Source of the DNA: Littorina saxatilis
Lineage: Eukaryota; Mollusca; Gastropoda; Littorinimorpha; Littorinidae
Assembly: GCF_037325665.1 (NCBI RefSeq)
Contig: NC_090246.1
Span: forward strand, 91,710,772-91,774,771
Direction of reading: 5' to 3'
DNA length: 64,000 bases
The translations under genes and the position numbers were made by a program. Of the stretch, positions 1 to 46,900 are shown piece by piece. The notes beneath the pieces are model-generated. The model had not been told where the DNA came from. It saw only the letters and a program-made list of their open reading frames with translations, and did no database searches. The number at the start of each line of letters is the position of its first letter. Position 1 is the stretch's first letter.

Positions 1-299
1 TTTACCCCGCCATTTAGGCAGCCATACGCCGCTTTCGGAGGAAGCATGCTGGGTATTTTCGTGTTTCTATAACCCACCGAACTCTGACATGGATTACAGG
101 ATCTTTTCCGTGTGCACTTGGTCTTGTGCTTGCGTGTACACACGAAGGGAGTTAAGTCACTAGCAGGTCTGCACATAAGGTGACCTGGGAGATCGGAAAA
201 ATCTCCACTCTTAACCCACCAGGCGGCAGCGACCGGGATTCGAACTCACGACCTCCCGATTAGGAGGCCGACGTCTTACCACGACGCCACTGCGCCCGT
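1..299 (-). mobile_element. tRNA-derived SINE, family A, cut by window edge
   Basis: The minus strand starts with a tRNA-like head (B-box GGTTCGAATCC reads as GTTCGAATCCCGG near 240), followed by the body shared with 1426-1810. The 3' half is beyond the edge. Confidence 0.85.
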
Positions 300-1024
300 C
301 TCCCTCCCTTTTAAGACCCTGTTTTTTTATAGATGTTCTGTTCATAGACTGTAATTTTACCTCCATTTTTAGATTCCCTTCCTTTTAAGACCTGATTCTC
401 TCATATGTGACCCTCCACCACGAAATGAGTCGCATGTCACCTCGCGCGGTTCTGCGCTAGGCTTAATATAAGTCCGGGGGGTGTCTGGTAACAGTGTGAG
501 GGTCACCTTAGTCACAGGCTTATAACTCAAACAGTTTTCGCTCTTTTCTAAAACGGTTTTCACCACTGGATAGAGCATAAAAAACTCTTTAGGAAAATGT
601 AAAAATATGAAAACCATGCAAAGGTGACATGTGACTCATTTCGTGGTGGAGGGTCACATATTATTGAAGGTCTTAAAAGGGGGGTTCCACTGTACTCAAT
701 GACTTTTGAGATCTGTGTCAAGTGTCATATTTTGGTCAAAAATCCAAATAACATTTATGTATCGACCCGTTTTATGAGAATTCCTTCATTTTTTTACGAT
801 TGAACGCACTCTTTTGTAGTCTTGGGCAGTCGACTAAATACGAGTTTTAGTCGGCCTCAGACGTCACATGGCTCAAAGAAGGGAAATCCAGTGTTCAATC
901 GAAACATAACTTTTTGTTCTCCTTTCTACATTTACATTCCTCTACAGCTGGATGGGTAAGTCAAGTCTTCACTAAACTTCAATTAAACGTTTGCAAAGTT
1001 TCATTACAGAGTAAAAATACTGAC
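1..1024. other. RPTOR intron after exon 28
   Basis: After the SINE, bases 300-690 contain a worn CAGTGGAAC-family MITE: left-type phrases CCCTTTTAAGACC near 308 and a right end GGGGTTCCACTGTAC near 678-695. They also hold a nested inverted pair, ATGTGACCCTCCACCACGAA at 404 and TTCGTGGTGGAGGGTCACAT at 640. No Raptor exon is visible here. Confidence 0.6.
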
Positions 1025-35764
<34,740 letters not shown>

Positions 35765-36097
35765 TTCGCATAAGGCAGCACCCTAAACACTGATCGCAAT
35801 GGTCAACATGTGTGTCTGTGGTCTTATGGGGAAAATCCAGCCATGTTGATTATTTTGGTGTAATTAGCCTCTAAATTCAATCAAATAAGCTATTCACAGA
35901 TAAATCCCCCTTACCTTACCCAAAACTATCTCTAAATTAAATTGATTATATATTTTTACAAGAAATGATTACATAAGACGCAAAATCGCTATATATATAT
36001 CTTTTGTGCAATACAAAATCATTTTGCTTTGAGATAAGTGTCAAGGGAGGTCACTCTGTCGTAAAGTCATAATTTCGGCAGTTGGAGAGCTGAGAAG
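35765..36097. promoter_or_regulatory. Shared divergent promoter region of RPTOR and SUFU
   Basis: The 333 bp between the two start codons are all that separates the head-to-head genes, so both 5' UTRs and core promoters must lie here unless there are further non-coding exons. The stretch is AT-rich. A TATATATAT run sits near 35991, but I see no clear positioned TATA box, and no start site can be assigned by eye. Confidence 0.6.
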
Positions 36098-36399
36098 ATG
36101 GAAGAAGCACAAGAAGCCGTTACGACTGAAGAGCAACTTCAGCAAGAAGAGTCGTGTACCTATGACGATGACGACAGTTCGAGCGATATATCTGGATATG
36201 ATGAGCTCAACGATCTGGACTGTTTTGGAATTGAAGCCATTGACCGTGCCTGTTTGCTTTTGTATCCAGACCAACCGAATCCCGTTCAAGCTGAAGCAGT
36301 GGTGAAGTTTTGGTAAGCGACCTATCCTTTTGCACTCATTGCTTTGGAATGTCAGCTTGACTTGCCATGCAGGTTTCCATTTGCCTAGGCCGCAAATGC

Positions 36400-36497
<98 letters not shown>

Positions 36498-36507
36498 ATT
36501 TCTCTCA

Positions 36508-36604
<97 letters not shown>

Positions 36605-39600
36605 GTAGAACGGGTCAGCTGATGTCATTAAGCAACGACTGACTGTATGTTCATGAATGTAATGTAATGTTGAACAATGACGGAAGCGAGAGGTTGCGTG
36701 TTCAGGCCTGGGTCAGGCCGCAATTTTCTCCCCCCTTTCCTAACCTAGGTGGTGGGTTCAAGTGCTAGTCTTTCGGATGAGACGAAAAACCGAGGTCCCT
36801 TCGTGTGCACTACATTGGGGTGTGCACGTTAAAGATCCCACGATTGACAAAAGGGTCTTTCCTGGCAAAATTGTATAGGCATCTAGATAAAAATGTCCAT
36901 CAAATACCCGTGGGACTTGGAATAAAGTAAAAAAAATTCCATCTCACACGGCATTAAGTCTCAATGCGCCACTAATAGTCAGAATGTTGACCCTGGGCGT
37001 TAAATGGAAGAAGAAGAAGAATGACACTGACAGTATGAGCGGCCGTGTACTGACTGTATAGGTGTAAGGGAAAGAAAACAAATATTTCCGTTTAGAAAGC
37101 TAAAAACTAAAGAATCTATGAAGTTATGCATGGCTGGTAGCAATCCATTGCTTGGAAGTTAGAAACAGGGTAAAGTCAGACTGAGATGCAGTAGCTCATG
37201 CTTTGTTTATTTATGTGGTGTTTGTTGTTGTTTTGTTGGTTTTGTTATTGGAGTGTTTGTGTGTGTCTCACTGTCTGTGTATTTTCACTGAAGTTTCAGT
37301 CACCATGCTATCAGTATCAAGCAGTCTGTAGTTGTTCAGAGGGGATTAATTGTGACTTTCAATTTCATTTTCAAGCAATGAGTTTGTTGTAACACAAATT
37401 AGTCTATTGTAAGTGTATAATTTAGTCTCACTCTGTTTTGAAAGCCTCAGGAGGTATAAAGATAACTGCTACTGGCCGTATAAAATTTCATCTCACACGG
37501 CATCACTGCAGAGCGCCTAGAACTGTACCCACGGAATATGCGCGATATAAGCCTCATTGATTGATTGATTGATTGATTGCTACTAAAGCTTTTTTTTTTT
37601 ATATCTACTACATGTAGATTGTATAATTACTATTAGGTATGAAAAGTTGACCTCCACACCTTTAAACACACACACACACGTGCACACATACACACAATCA
37701 CACACCAGTCTGCAAAATTACATGTATTGCCAAATCATGTGGGGTTGTTGTCAAGCCCTTGTAAATTGTAAAATTATTTAAAGTGTTGATGAGATAAAAA
37801 AAATAAAAAAAGACGTTTAGTAGTAGTACTAGTAGTGGGGACTGGAAAGTGTTTTCCATAAGCCTCCGTAATTTCATTACTTTATTATTCCAATTCTCAT
37901 TGCTGGGAAATTTGGGTTGCTTCCTCCCAGTAGAAAGCTAGCAGCAACAAGAGTCGTACTATCCAAGGTGTGTGCATGTTTAGGTGTAATCAGCCACCTA
38001 CACTTTTGGCAGAATGACCAAGGTCTCTTTGTGCCACAGTGATAACACAGGGGTGGGACATGGATACCGTCTCTGAGTCTTCACATAAAGTTGACCAATT
38101 TCCAGCGCGATCTGGATTAGAACCAGTGACCCAAGGATTATAAGTCCAGTGCTCTACCAACTGAGCCACCAGGCCCCCATACTTTATTACTACAATCAGT
38201 TTAAATGTAATAAAACTGATGTATTTAATTTATGTTCATGTTGCAGGTTTGGGGGTCCTCACCCTTTGGATTACATCAGTATGTATTCTAATGAGGGGGA
38301 TCCAGAGCAAGGTATTCCATCTCACTGGCATTACATTACCTATGGCTTTACCGATCTGCATGGAGACAATAGAGTGCACAGGTGAGATTTCTTAATACAT
38401 TATGTATGCTTGTGTGTGTATGATTGTTTGTGTGTTTGATTTCTGACTTTTACTAGTCTTAGTTTGAGTCCAACCTGTTGTTGACTTAAAGGAATTTTTT
38501 CTTGAATTTCACAAGGTGATTCAGCTTTTTGCTTTAACTTAAGAGCGTCCCTGCAATGTAGTGCAAAATTTTTAGAGATTTTGGTATGGATGGCAGATCA
38601 CAAGGACCAATAAGGGAAAGTAACGAGCGTAATAAGTAACATGTGTCTGGATAGTTATATTATAACTTTCAGCCATACTGTAGAACATTTTATGATAAAA
38701 TGCACTGAACTATTTTGGTGTCGTCTCAGCCATGCACACATTCAGATTACTAAGCATTACCTAGACATGGAGCTGATCCTTTTAAGACCTGGCATGATTT
38801 AAGACCACCCCCTTTCTCATGCCCTATAGCTTTCCACGTGTTCTCTTAAGATCGTCTGTAAAATGTACAAGCTTTCCAAATGTACTATTAAGATCGTCTG
38901 TAAAATTTACATCCATTTTAAGTTTTCCTCACTTTTAGTTTTACTTTTAGACGTGTTTTTTTGTAGATGTTTGGAGGTTTGAAAAGGGGGTTTCACGTAG
39001 TGTACCATTTCAATATAGAGCGTTTACCCTGATATGTACATGATATAACTCTGTAAGCGTCCGCCTCGTGATCGGGAGGTCGTGGGTTCGAACCCCGGCC
39101 GGGTCATACCTAAGACTTTAAAATTGGCAATCTAGTGGCTGCTCCGCCTGGCGTCTGGCATTATGGGGTTAGTGCTAGGACTGGTTGGTCCGGTGTCAGA
39201 ATAATGTGACTGGGTGAGACATGAAGCCTGTGCTGCGACTTCTGTCTTGTGTGTGGCGCACGTTTATGTCAAAGCAGCACCGCCCTGATATGGCCCTTCG
39301 TGGTCGGCTGGGCGTTAAGCAAACAAACAAACAAACAAACAAAATAACTCTGTGAGCTAAACTTTTTTCTTTTTTTTTCCTCCTCATTTCAGCTTCACAG
39401 GAAGAGGTATGCTGAGTGGATTTGGCTTTGAGCTGACATTTCGTTTGACGAAAACAGAGGGTGAGACAGGTCCCCCCATGTGGCCTACAACTCTGCTCAA
39501 CAAACTGGCTGCTTATGTTTTCCATACAGGTAACAAATCATTGCTAGACATTCAGCTTTGTTGTACTCAACAAACAACTTTGAACGCTTTTATTGAGTGA

Positions 39601-42600
39601 GGATCTGCCATTACGTTCAGTGTGTATGATATTGTATTTGCTTTTGTCTGTTTTTTTGTATTTTCATGTCTTGTCTCATGCTTACAATTATTTCCTCACT
39701 TTCATAACCACATTTACTTTTGCACTTGCAGGCAACATTCTTCACGTGGGTGATCACATTCCGTGGCATCAACCGCTAGATGGTGGCAAGGACTCTCGCA
39801 TTCAGCACATGCTGGTGGCTGAAGAACCACAGCTGCTAGATCTGGATACTCCCTATGGAACTGCTCAGTTCAGACAGGTAGACGCTCACGATGTCCGTGA
39901 TTTCAGAGACTGCATATTGCACACATTGTGCATATTGCCACGCTTAAAACAACTTGTTGCAATAAATCTACTGGCATGTTTTTTTGTGACCATTGACAAT
40001 GAAAGTGTGATTGTAGGCATTCATTTCTGTTAATATGTGCAGTTTATTTCTCTGCATTGACGTTTGGAGTTACTCATCAGTTCAAACTTCACTTGGCTGC
40101 TCTTCTTACAATTTTGTTAATCACTGATTGAAAATGCTGTTTCAGGTGGTTGGTGTGACCGATGAAGAAGTACGATCTGCTCAGCGATGGAAAGGGGCTG
40201 GTATTCTGGAGCTGCTTCAGAAAGATCCACTGTAAGTTTGAAAGGACCAGTCTAATCTCAAGTATTTTACTATAGTTGCTTGACATGACATCGTAGTTAT
40301 TTTTTATCTTGTTGAAAACTTCTTCCGCCTTTATTTCGCTTCAGCATTTTTATCATTTCTGATTAGCTAAAGCTCCAGACAGTTTTTCCTGCTTCCTGTT
40401 TCCTTCTCATTAGTGTGGAAAAAACTAAAATAAAAAATGTAATAGTTAAGTATGACAATTCATTCAAAAACTCTTCTGCTTATTGAAGACTGATGGGTGT
40501 ATTTACTGTTTACAGAGTGGGTCCTCACTTTATCACAGACATGCATCGAGACAAGTCCATCTTTGAGCGTGACCCCAGCCTTGTGCAGTTGGTGAATGAG
40601 GGGATTGAGCAAGACGGCTCCAACCTGGGTCATGTCACTGCTCTGTGCGCTTGGTCCCCTCTGCATGATGAGTAAGCTGGTGCTGTTGGTGCAGCATTCC
40701 TGTCTTTTTTTTGTGCATTCATGGGCTGAAACTCATACGTACACTCATGGTTTTTTTTAATGTGTATGACCATTTTTACCCCGCCATTTAGGCAGCCATA
40801 TGCCGCTTTCGGTGGAAACATTCTTGTCTATTTGTGTTGTACGGGAAAGGGAGTTCAGTGGCAAGTGTTGTTCTCAGGCTTTGGTTTTCGGTCATTTACA
40901 CATACTTTTCTAGTCTGATGCCTTGCTCAGACCCCTGCCAAGTTGACTGTCCAAAAGTTTCAGGGGTGGAACTTTTCCGCGGACACAACTTACGAATTCC
41001 GCTGGAGTAATCTATTTTTCCGCATCCCATTTCATCACAGTATCTATAACTTGTTGACTGAATAATATAGAGAGAAGTGAAGATGGAAGAAAACACTGGA
41101 GGCTTGAGAGTTAAATTGTGCTGACTGAAAACTCCTGATAACTGATTGGGGCGTCACTTGGATCATACTATTGCCAATATTGGATTATGGATACATGGTT
41201 CATTACGTAAGTATGCACCATTACAATGTTACCATTGTTGTGTGAAAGTGTGTTTTTTTGGGGGGGAGGGAGGGGGGGGGGGGGGAGTGAGGAGAATGTC
41301 TTTTTTACCTGATCCAAACGAGTTGAATTTTAGTCTCAGAATGCACCAGATTGCACAGATTTTAATGTACCATTTCAATAAAAATTTGGGGGAGCATGCC
41401 CCCGAACCCCCCTAGAAAAAAGGGATTTCCTCTTTTTTCATCACAAGAGAGTCCCACCCCTGAGTTTTGACACAAAGGAGCTCTTCTGACTCGAACAATC
41501 TTTTTGTAGATGGGGCACTTGGACCAATACATATTTTCAGACCAGGTTTCAATTGATCTATTGTCCTCTCAGCCTGGGAACAACACCGCAGTTGATATTG
41601 CTAGAGATCAGAAGTTATGACGAGTCCATAACTGTATGGAAAGGGCAACCTTCAACTTTGACATATTCAGTGCTTTGTGTTTTGCATTGTGTGAAATAAG
41701 CAGCAGGGAGTTAGTGAACGACGAAGAAGAAGAAGAAGCAGCAGGGAGTGAATATGGCAAACCACAGCATATTCTTCATGCTTGCGTTCTGCTTCTTGCC
41801 TGTTGCTTGTCAGGAAACTGCAAAGAAAGGTGGATATGGATTGGTGTTCGTTAATGTTGCAGGTAAAATGTTTCTTGTCTTTGAGAAGTGCATGCATTAG
41901 TTTTGTCTTTACACAAAAAGAAGGTGTTTAAAGTTAATTTTCTTCATGCTTGCTAGGCCTGTGGAGAAGTCCAGCAAACCAGCCAAGACCAGCGGTGAGG
42001 GTGATAGCAAGGAGAACGGTGACTCCAAGGCTGGCGGTGACACCGGGCACGCTGTGGATTCCGCCTCCAAGGATTTGGAGAAGAAAGCAGAAGCAGGCGG
42101 CAACATCAAAACCAGGAAGGAAAAGGAAGAAGTGGGCAACGGGGAGGGACACACGAAGACAGAAGCGAAGGAAAAAAAAGAAGGGGAAGAGGATGATGAC
42201 GATGAGGAAAATGTGATGACACTGGATGGGATACAGCTTCTCTTTGACATTGAGGCTGCTGAGCTGATTCCTCTCATCATCAGGTGGGTAAAACTGCCTT
42301 GCTTGAAGAGTTTACATCTTCGTAATGTTACACGCTAGAGTAGACATAGGGATAGACGAACAGCTGGAGTTGAGGACAGCAAATTGAGTCTCAGTGTTTT
42401 TCGTGTATGTAAAGGCTGAATTGTAATGAAACACAGAGAAAGGAGGGAGGGTTTGAGGTGGGCAAACTGGGAGCAGATTGGGATTTTACTGTCTTATGGC
42501 AGTAATTCTTTTCTCTAGAAGTTCTGGGCTGACATTGAAGAAACTGATTACTATTAACACAACAAAACTAAAAATTGGAGCAAGGTCGGCTAGCTTCTTG

Positions 42601-43955
42601 GTTACTTTCGTGATACTGTTTGTGGTAACCTTGACACCGCTATCAAGCTACTAAACATTCAAGAACAACTATCATCTGAAATTTGAAAGTGAAGATCACA
42701 ATCAGTACAAAACAACCACAAAACAAAACTCTTTGACTTAGTCTCCTAATATGTTTGTATCTATCAATATCTTTGTATACATCATTCAAAGTTATTTTAG
42801 CATATAGGTTTTTTTATGGTCTTAACAGTTAAACATGTATTACGTTATCATTAAGATTCATGCTTTGTTAGCACTAAGCAGTTGTTTTAATCAGTCTGGT
42901 TTTCTCTTGTTTTCATCTTATGAACATTCTAAATGTTAGACTAACTTATTGTCTTGTACAGAATAACAACTGTGTGAATGGTGCTATACTGAATGAAAGA
43001 GTGTGACATGAAGTTCTTGTACATCATTGTAAAGAGTGTGAATGACGTTTTAGTTTAGATGTCAAGCGCTTAGAGCAAGCCTTTTTAACGAAAGTTTTTG
43101 ATTTAGCGCTATATAAATGTTCTTATTATTATTATTATTATTATGCTGACTTTGCCTTGTATGCATTTTAACAGGGGCCGCCTTGGCAAAGGTCGTTTCT
43201 TCATTTTCCACAATGCGGACGGCCAGGCAGTGCACTTCGTACCCCCAGAGCTGGTAGAGCAGGAGAATGTTATGGTCAACGCTGACGAGCCTATCAAGTG
43301 TTCTGACCAGTATTTGCAGGTAAAACTCACACCTGTATTTTTCAGCAAACATATTAAAAATAAAAAATAAAATTCTTTCCAGTAGCATCCCTACCAGAAC
43401 CTGGAGGTGTATTCAAAGATTGTAATGTATTTTTCAGTTATCAGGCTTATTAGAAATTGCTGAGCACATAACAGACAGAAAATGTTCATTGGAATTTGAT
43501 GTCTGTTTGTTTGTTTGTTTGTTTATTTCTTCTAAAGTGAGTTGCTTTTCTGCAGATTTTCTGTTCTCCTGAGCTGATGGAGGAAATGATAGAGGAGATG
43601 GAGTTTGTACAGGATGCAGATAAGGTAGGGAGGAATCTATTCATCAATGTTTGTATTACGTCCATGGATACAATGTTTGAAAGGATGTGCATTTTAATCC
43701 TGATATTTACGAAAATTCCGCAAGGAAAAAATTGTGGCTGTTGTTAGCGTAGATGTCCTGAAAATATTTCCATTGAAAAATGTGTTGAGTGTTGTTAAAG
43801 GTTAAGAGTGAGTGTAAATTCAGGAAATGTATTGATTTCCCCTTGTGTGCTTTCAGAAACCCTTTACAGAGGCCAGAGAGCTCATGCTGAAACATCTGCC
43901 GGTTCTGATCCGTGTGGTGCCCAAGGGGGGACCACTGGATTCTGCTTTGCTTTGA
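36098..43955 (+). CDS. SUFU: Suppressor of fused homolog
   Basis: SUFU is the negative regulator of Hedgehog signalling that binds and sequesters GLI transcription factors in cytoplasm and nucleus. Exons: 36098-36312, 38247-38381, 39393-39529, 39732-39877, 40146-40231, 40516-40671, 41957-42283, 43175-43319, 43556-43624, 43857-43955; phases agree throughout, giving 504 residues (human 484). The N-terminus is acidic. The SUFU N-domain follows: RACLLLYPDQPNPVQAEAVV, GGPHPLDYISMY, HWHYITYGFTDLHGDNRVH, SGFGFELTFRL, SRIQHMLVAE, then GIEQDGSNLGHVTALCAW. Exon 7 begins with about 80 residues very rich in Lys, Glu, Gly and Asp, replacing the disordered loop of the human protein. The C-domain follows (GIQLLFDIEAAELIPLIIRG, then QYLQIFCSPELMEEM). 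The start is the only in-frame Met before the acidic stretch. A long 3' UTR is likely, with possible polyadenylation signals at 46143 and later. Confidence 0.96.
36398..36602. repeat. Long CT microsatellite in SUFU intron 1
   Basis: About 200 bp of TC repeats with two short interruptions (CACTCTATT), shortly after the first SUFU donor. Confidence 0.95.
36682..37020 (+). mobile_element. Second copy of the central-domain SINE, with a different 3' end
   Basis: It starts within the tRNA-like head (GGAAGCGAGAGGTTGCG) and matches 31168-31635 almost exactly through CACGGCATTAAGTCTCA. It then ends in another tail (CCCTGGGCGTTAAATGG and GAA repeats). A short duplication AATGAC flanks it. It lies in SUFU intron 1. 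Confidence 0.82.
37470..37580 (+). mobile_element. SINE/LINE 3' end with ATTG tail
   Basis: It shares TTCATCTCACACGGCAT with the central-domain SINE, then has GAGCGCCTAGAACTGTACC, GCGCGATATAAGCC and ATTG repeats. Only the 3' end is present. Confidence 0.65.
37965..38177 (-). mobile_element. tRNA-derived SINE with Ile-like head
   Basis: The minus strand begins with a tRNA-like head (GGTGGCTCAGTTGGTAGAGC, anticodon-loop TAT, CTGGTTCTAATCCAG). It continues into an unrelated 130-bp body instead of closing the acceptor stem, so it is a SINE and not a tRNA gene. Confidence 0.75.
39055..39343 (+). mobile_element. tRNA-derived SINE with CAAA tail
   Basis: The head has a B-box (GGGTTCGAACCCCGG), the body is about 220 bp, and the 3' end is GGGCGTTAAGC followed by CAAA repeats. 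A 10-bp target duplication ATAACTCTGT lies at 39045-39054 and 39344-39353. The A-box end of the tRNA head is missing, as in a 5'-truncated copy. Confidence 0.9.
40717..40825 (-). mobile_element. tRNA-derived SINE, family A, 3' fragment in a SUFU intron
   Basis: It matches the tail-proximal part of the family (TTCATGGGCTGAAACTC, ACCCCGCCATTTAGGCAGCC) and stops after about 110 bp, with no head. Confidence 0.75.
40961..41462. mobile_element. 502-bp terminal-inverted-repeat DNA element in SUFU intron 6
   Basis: It starts CAGGGGTGGAACT and ends AGTCCCACCCCTG, with a 5-bp duplication AGTTT at 40956-40960 and 41463-41467. It contains a G-run and the phrase GAGCATGCCCCCGAACCCCC. It is non-coding. 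Confidence 0.8.
42990..43141 (+). mobile_element. Retroposon 3' end with ATT tail
   Basis: GTCAAGCGCTTAGAGCAAGC, GCGCTATATAAATG and ATT repeats form the kind of 3' end common to many animal SINE/LINE families. The element body is not recognisable. Confidence 0.6.
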
Positions 43956-46900
43956 TACCCTACCTTGTTGGCTTGCGAATTGTGTGAGTGCTTACGCTAT
44001 CGCTCCTTCATGCCAAAGATGACGAGAACTTGCCAGACACGACTCTCACTGTCACCTCAAATCACTCTTGTGTCACTTCACTATCTGTTTGCAGTTTTGG
44101 AGGCAGGCAGCCTTTGCTGTTCCAGAGTTTGCAGGTGTGGAGGCAGTGACTGTGTCATTCTCCAACGTTCATGCTAAATGCAGGCTACTGTCTCAACACT
44201 TATAAAGCCACGCAGTGATAGACACAGGCAGTCGTTTCTTCACCAGTTTCCATGCACTCGATGTCCAAGACAGCATTCTAGTCATATCAGCACTGTTTGT
44301 GTGTCTGTGTCAGAAAAGTGATGATTTAAGTTATGGATAAATTTACTTTATTCTTGTCAAAGAGATGCATATTTTTGAGCGTTCTGTTTTCAATATGTTG
44401 GTGACATTTTGAGTTTTTGACAGTAAGCTTGTTCCACGGCAAAGTCTTTCATCCGACTGTGAACTTGTTAGATCTGCTTACAGTGTGTGCTGATTTACTA
44501 TACACCACATTAGCCAGATACTTAACGGCTTTACGTATTTGTGATCCTTGCTGCAGATTATTTTTCCTGCATGCTTATGCTTATGGTTATTGAAGATGTA
44601 GGGCTTCAACATTTTTCTCTGCGGAAAGATAAATAATCCAGTGCTTACTTTACTGCTTGAAGAAGGTTCGACATTTGTGTAGAGTTATCCTTTTTTTGAA
44701 GAGCTCTATTTCCAGAAGCCTATCCAGTTGTTTTTGCGTGTGATCAATGTGGTTCAGTTATTTTCAGCATTCTGATTTGATGTTTCAGGTTAAGTGAAAA
44801 TATTCAGGACACTGTCTGCTCTTTCAATTTTTATCAAGGAACGTTAAGGCATTATTTTTCCTTCTCTCTGTATGCCAGCATTTTCCAATTAATTCCAACA
44901 ACGACAAGTAACAGCACTGTTTAAAAGTTTCAATGATAAATTCAGGGAGAACTTTTGAGCACATATCCAGCATTGTTTTTGCGAAGAGGAAAGTGGCTTG
45001 TATTTGAAAGCTTGACTTCCAACAGTTTGAATTTCACTGCACATTGATATTGTTGTTAGAATGTAACTTATGACCACTGTACTTGAATCTAGATGCAATG
45101 CAACTGTTTTCCTTCTAATGTGTTATAAAAACGCACAAAGCTTGAAGGATGTCAGTATTCAAGAACGTATGCCCTACCCTTACATTTTTTTTACATGACA
45201 GGCTTCACATTGTATATAAAACACCTTCCGACAAATTGTTTTTTAACTGGCCGTCACCTCTTGTGGTGTAATTTTTGATGAACGCGATCTTGAGGATCCG
45301 TTTCTCTGACAGCTTTATTTGTGAACACGTGCATGTTGCATTGATTGTTCAGTCATTTTGCTCTTTTTCAAAGATGTTTGTGTGCTATTGGCACCGAAGC
45401 AGTGCTGTCAACTGACCTCACCTGTACTAACTTACATATTTAACACCACCCACTCCTCACCCACCAAGCCATTCAACCCCTAACGACATCTCCAACCCCC
45501 ATCCCCCTTCTCCCATCTCTCACTTGTGGACAGCTCTCCATTGTTACACTGGTACCTGCGATGTGAGGCCCCTCCGATGAAAGGACACCTGTAGTCCCTT
45601 TGTCTATTATCTTTACCAATCTATACCTGTTACCACAGGCCACCTGCAATATAGGGACACTTCAGGCTGGTCCCAAGGGTGTCCTTTCATCACAGGTACC
45701 ACTGTACACACCTTTTGCAACCCAGTCAGTCCAGGTGCAGCCCATGTCACTTCATGTTCACATCAAGGTTCTATCGGCAAATCCTCTTTATTTTTTGTTA
45801 CGTCTTTTCCAGCATTGTTCAAAATTTGAGACCGACGACAAAAGATTGTATTGTAAATACCTGTACAGAGCTGTTTTTCTTTTCTAATGCACTTTAGGTC
45901 ATTGAGACTACAGTAGAAATGTTATATGTTTGTACTGTTACTGTTAGTCGTGCAGGGATGTTGTTTGGCGTCGGTAGTTAGTAAAACACCGAAACTTATT
46001 TCAAAATGCCGACAACTTTGCCATCATTTCAGCAGCATTGCTGAACTTTTTCATGGTAGCGGAAAATTGACACCAAGGATTGCCTAAACTCCCGAAGTTT
46101 GGCTGAAACGTTTATGCCTATTTTGACAAATTTTCCGAAGAAAATAAATCGTTGCAACATCCCTAAGAGTGCACTGTGAATGTTGGCTTGCTGGCAGTTC
46201 TACAGTGCTATAGTTCCAGGGAAGATTCTGCTTTGTCCATGAACTGGTGGTGACCACTTATTGTTGGTGCTGTGTGCAAGTCCTTCACTTGCTGTTTTGG
46301 TTATACATGTATCTGTAAGTTTCATTTTCGTGTGCAATGTTTTACCAAAGAATCTCAAAGATCTGAAGCAACAGTTTATCATGTTTCTCATAATACCCAA
46401 ACAAGAGCTGTGGTATTTTAGACTAAAGTATTATGTCAACAGATTTTGTAAAAGCACTGTTGTGTCGGGTTGCACTCTTACACTTGAGTGTGTTGTCGGT
46501 TGTGTAGCTTTATTTCCTCCTTTCACCCTACCTAAGCATGTCAGCATCTTCTTTCCACTTTTGTGGCTGATGAATACTCAACGCATTTTCTTTGTGTTGT
46601 GAGACGTCTGTTGAACAACGAACTGAATTGTCATATTTTTGTGTATGTATACCACAACTGTACACCTGTAAATCTGTCCTTTTGAACCTTTAATAATTTA
46701 TTTTATTCATCTTCATTGAGGGGCAAGCTTTATACAAATACGTCTTCTTGCTCCGTAAAAGCATATGACATCTTTTTTTATTATGGAGTTCAGTATGATA
46801 GATCAATGCTGGATTTCAATAATAGTACAGGCAAGTATAGTTTACTTCAAAAGTCTGAAAGTTGCAATTGAAAGTGCAAATTGCACAATCACACATTATA

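Noticed and set aside
36330-36642. Leu-Ser repeat proteins
   Set aside because: They are translations of the CT microsatellite in SUFU intron 1.
38100-38177. tRNA-Ile-like gene on the minus strand
   Set aside because: The D, anticodon and T arms look good, but the acceptor stem has no 3' partner and the sequence runs on into a SINE body.
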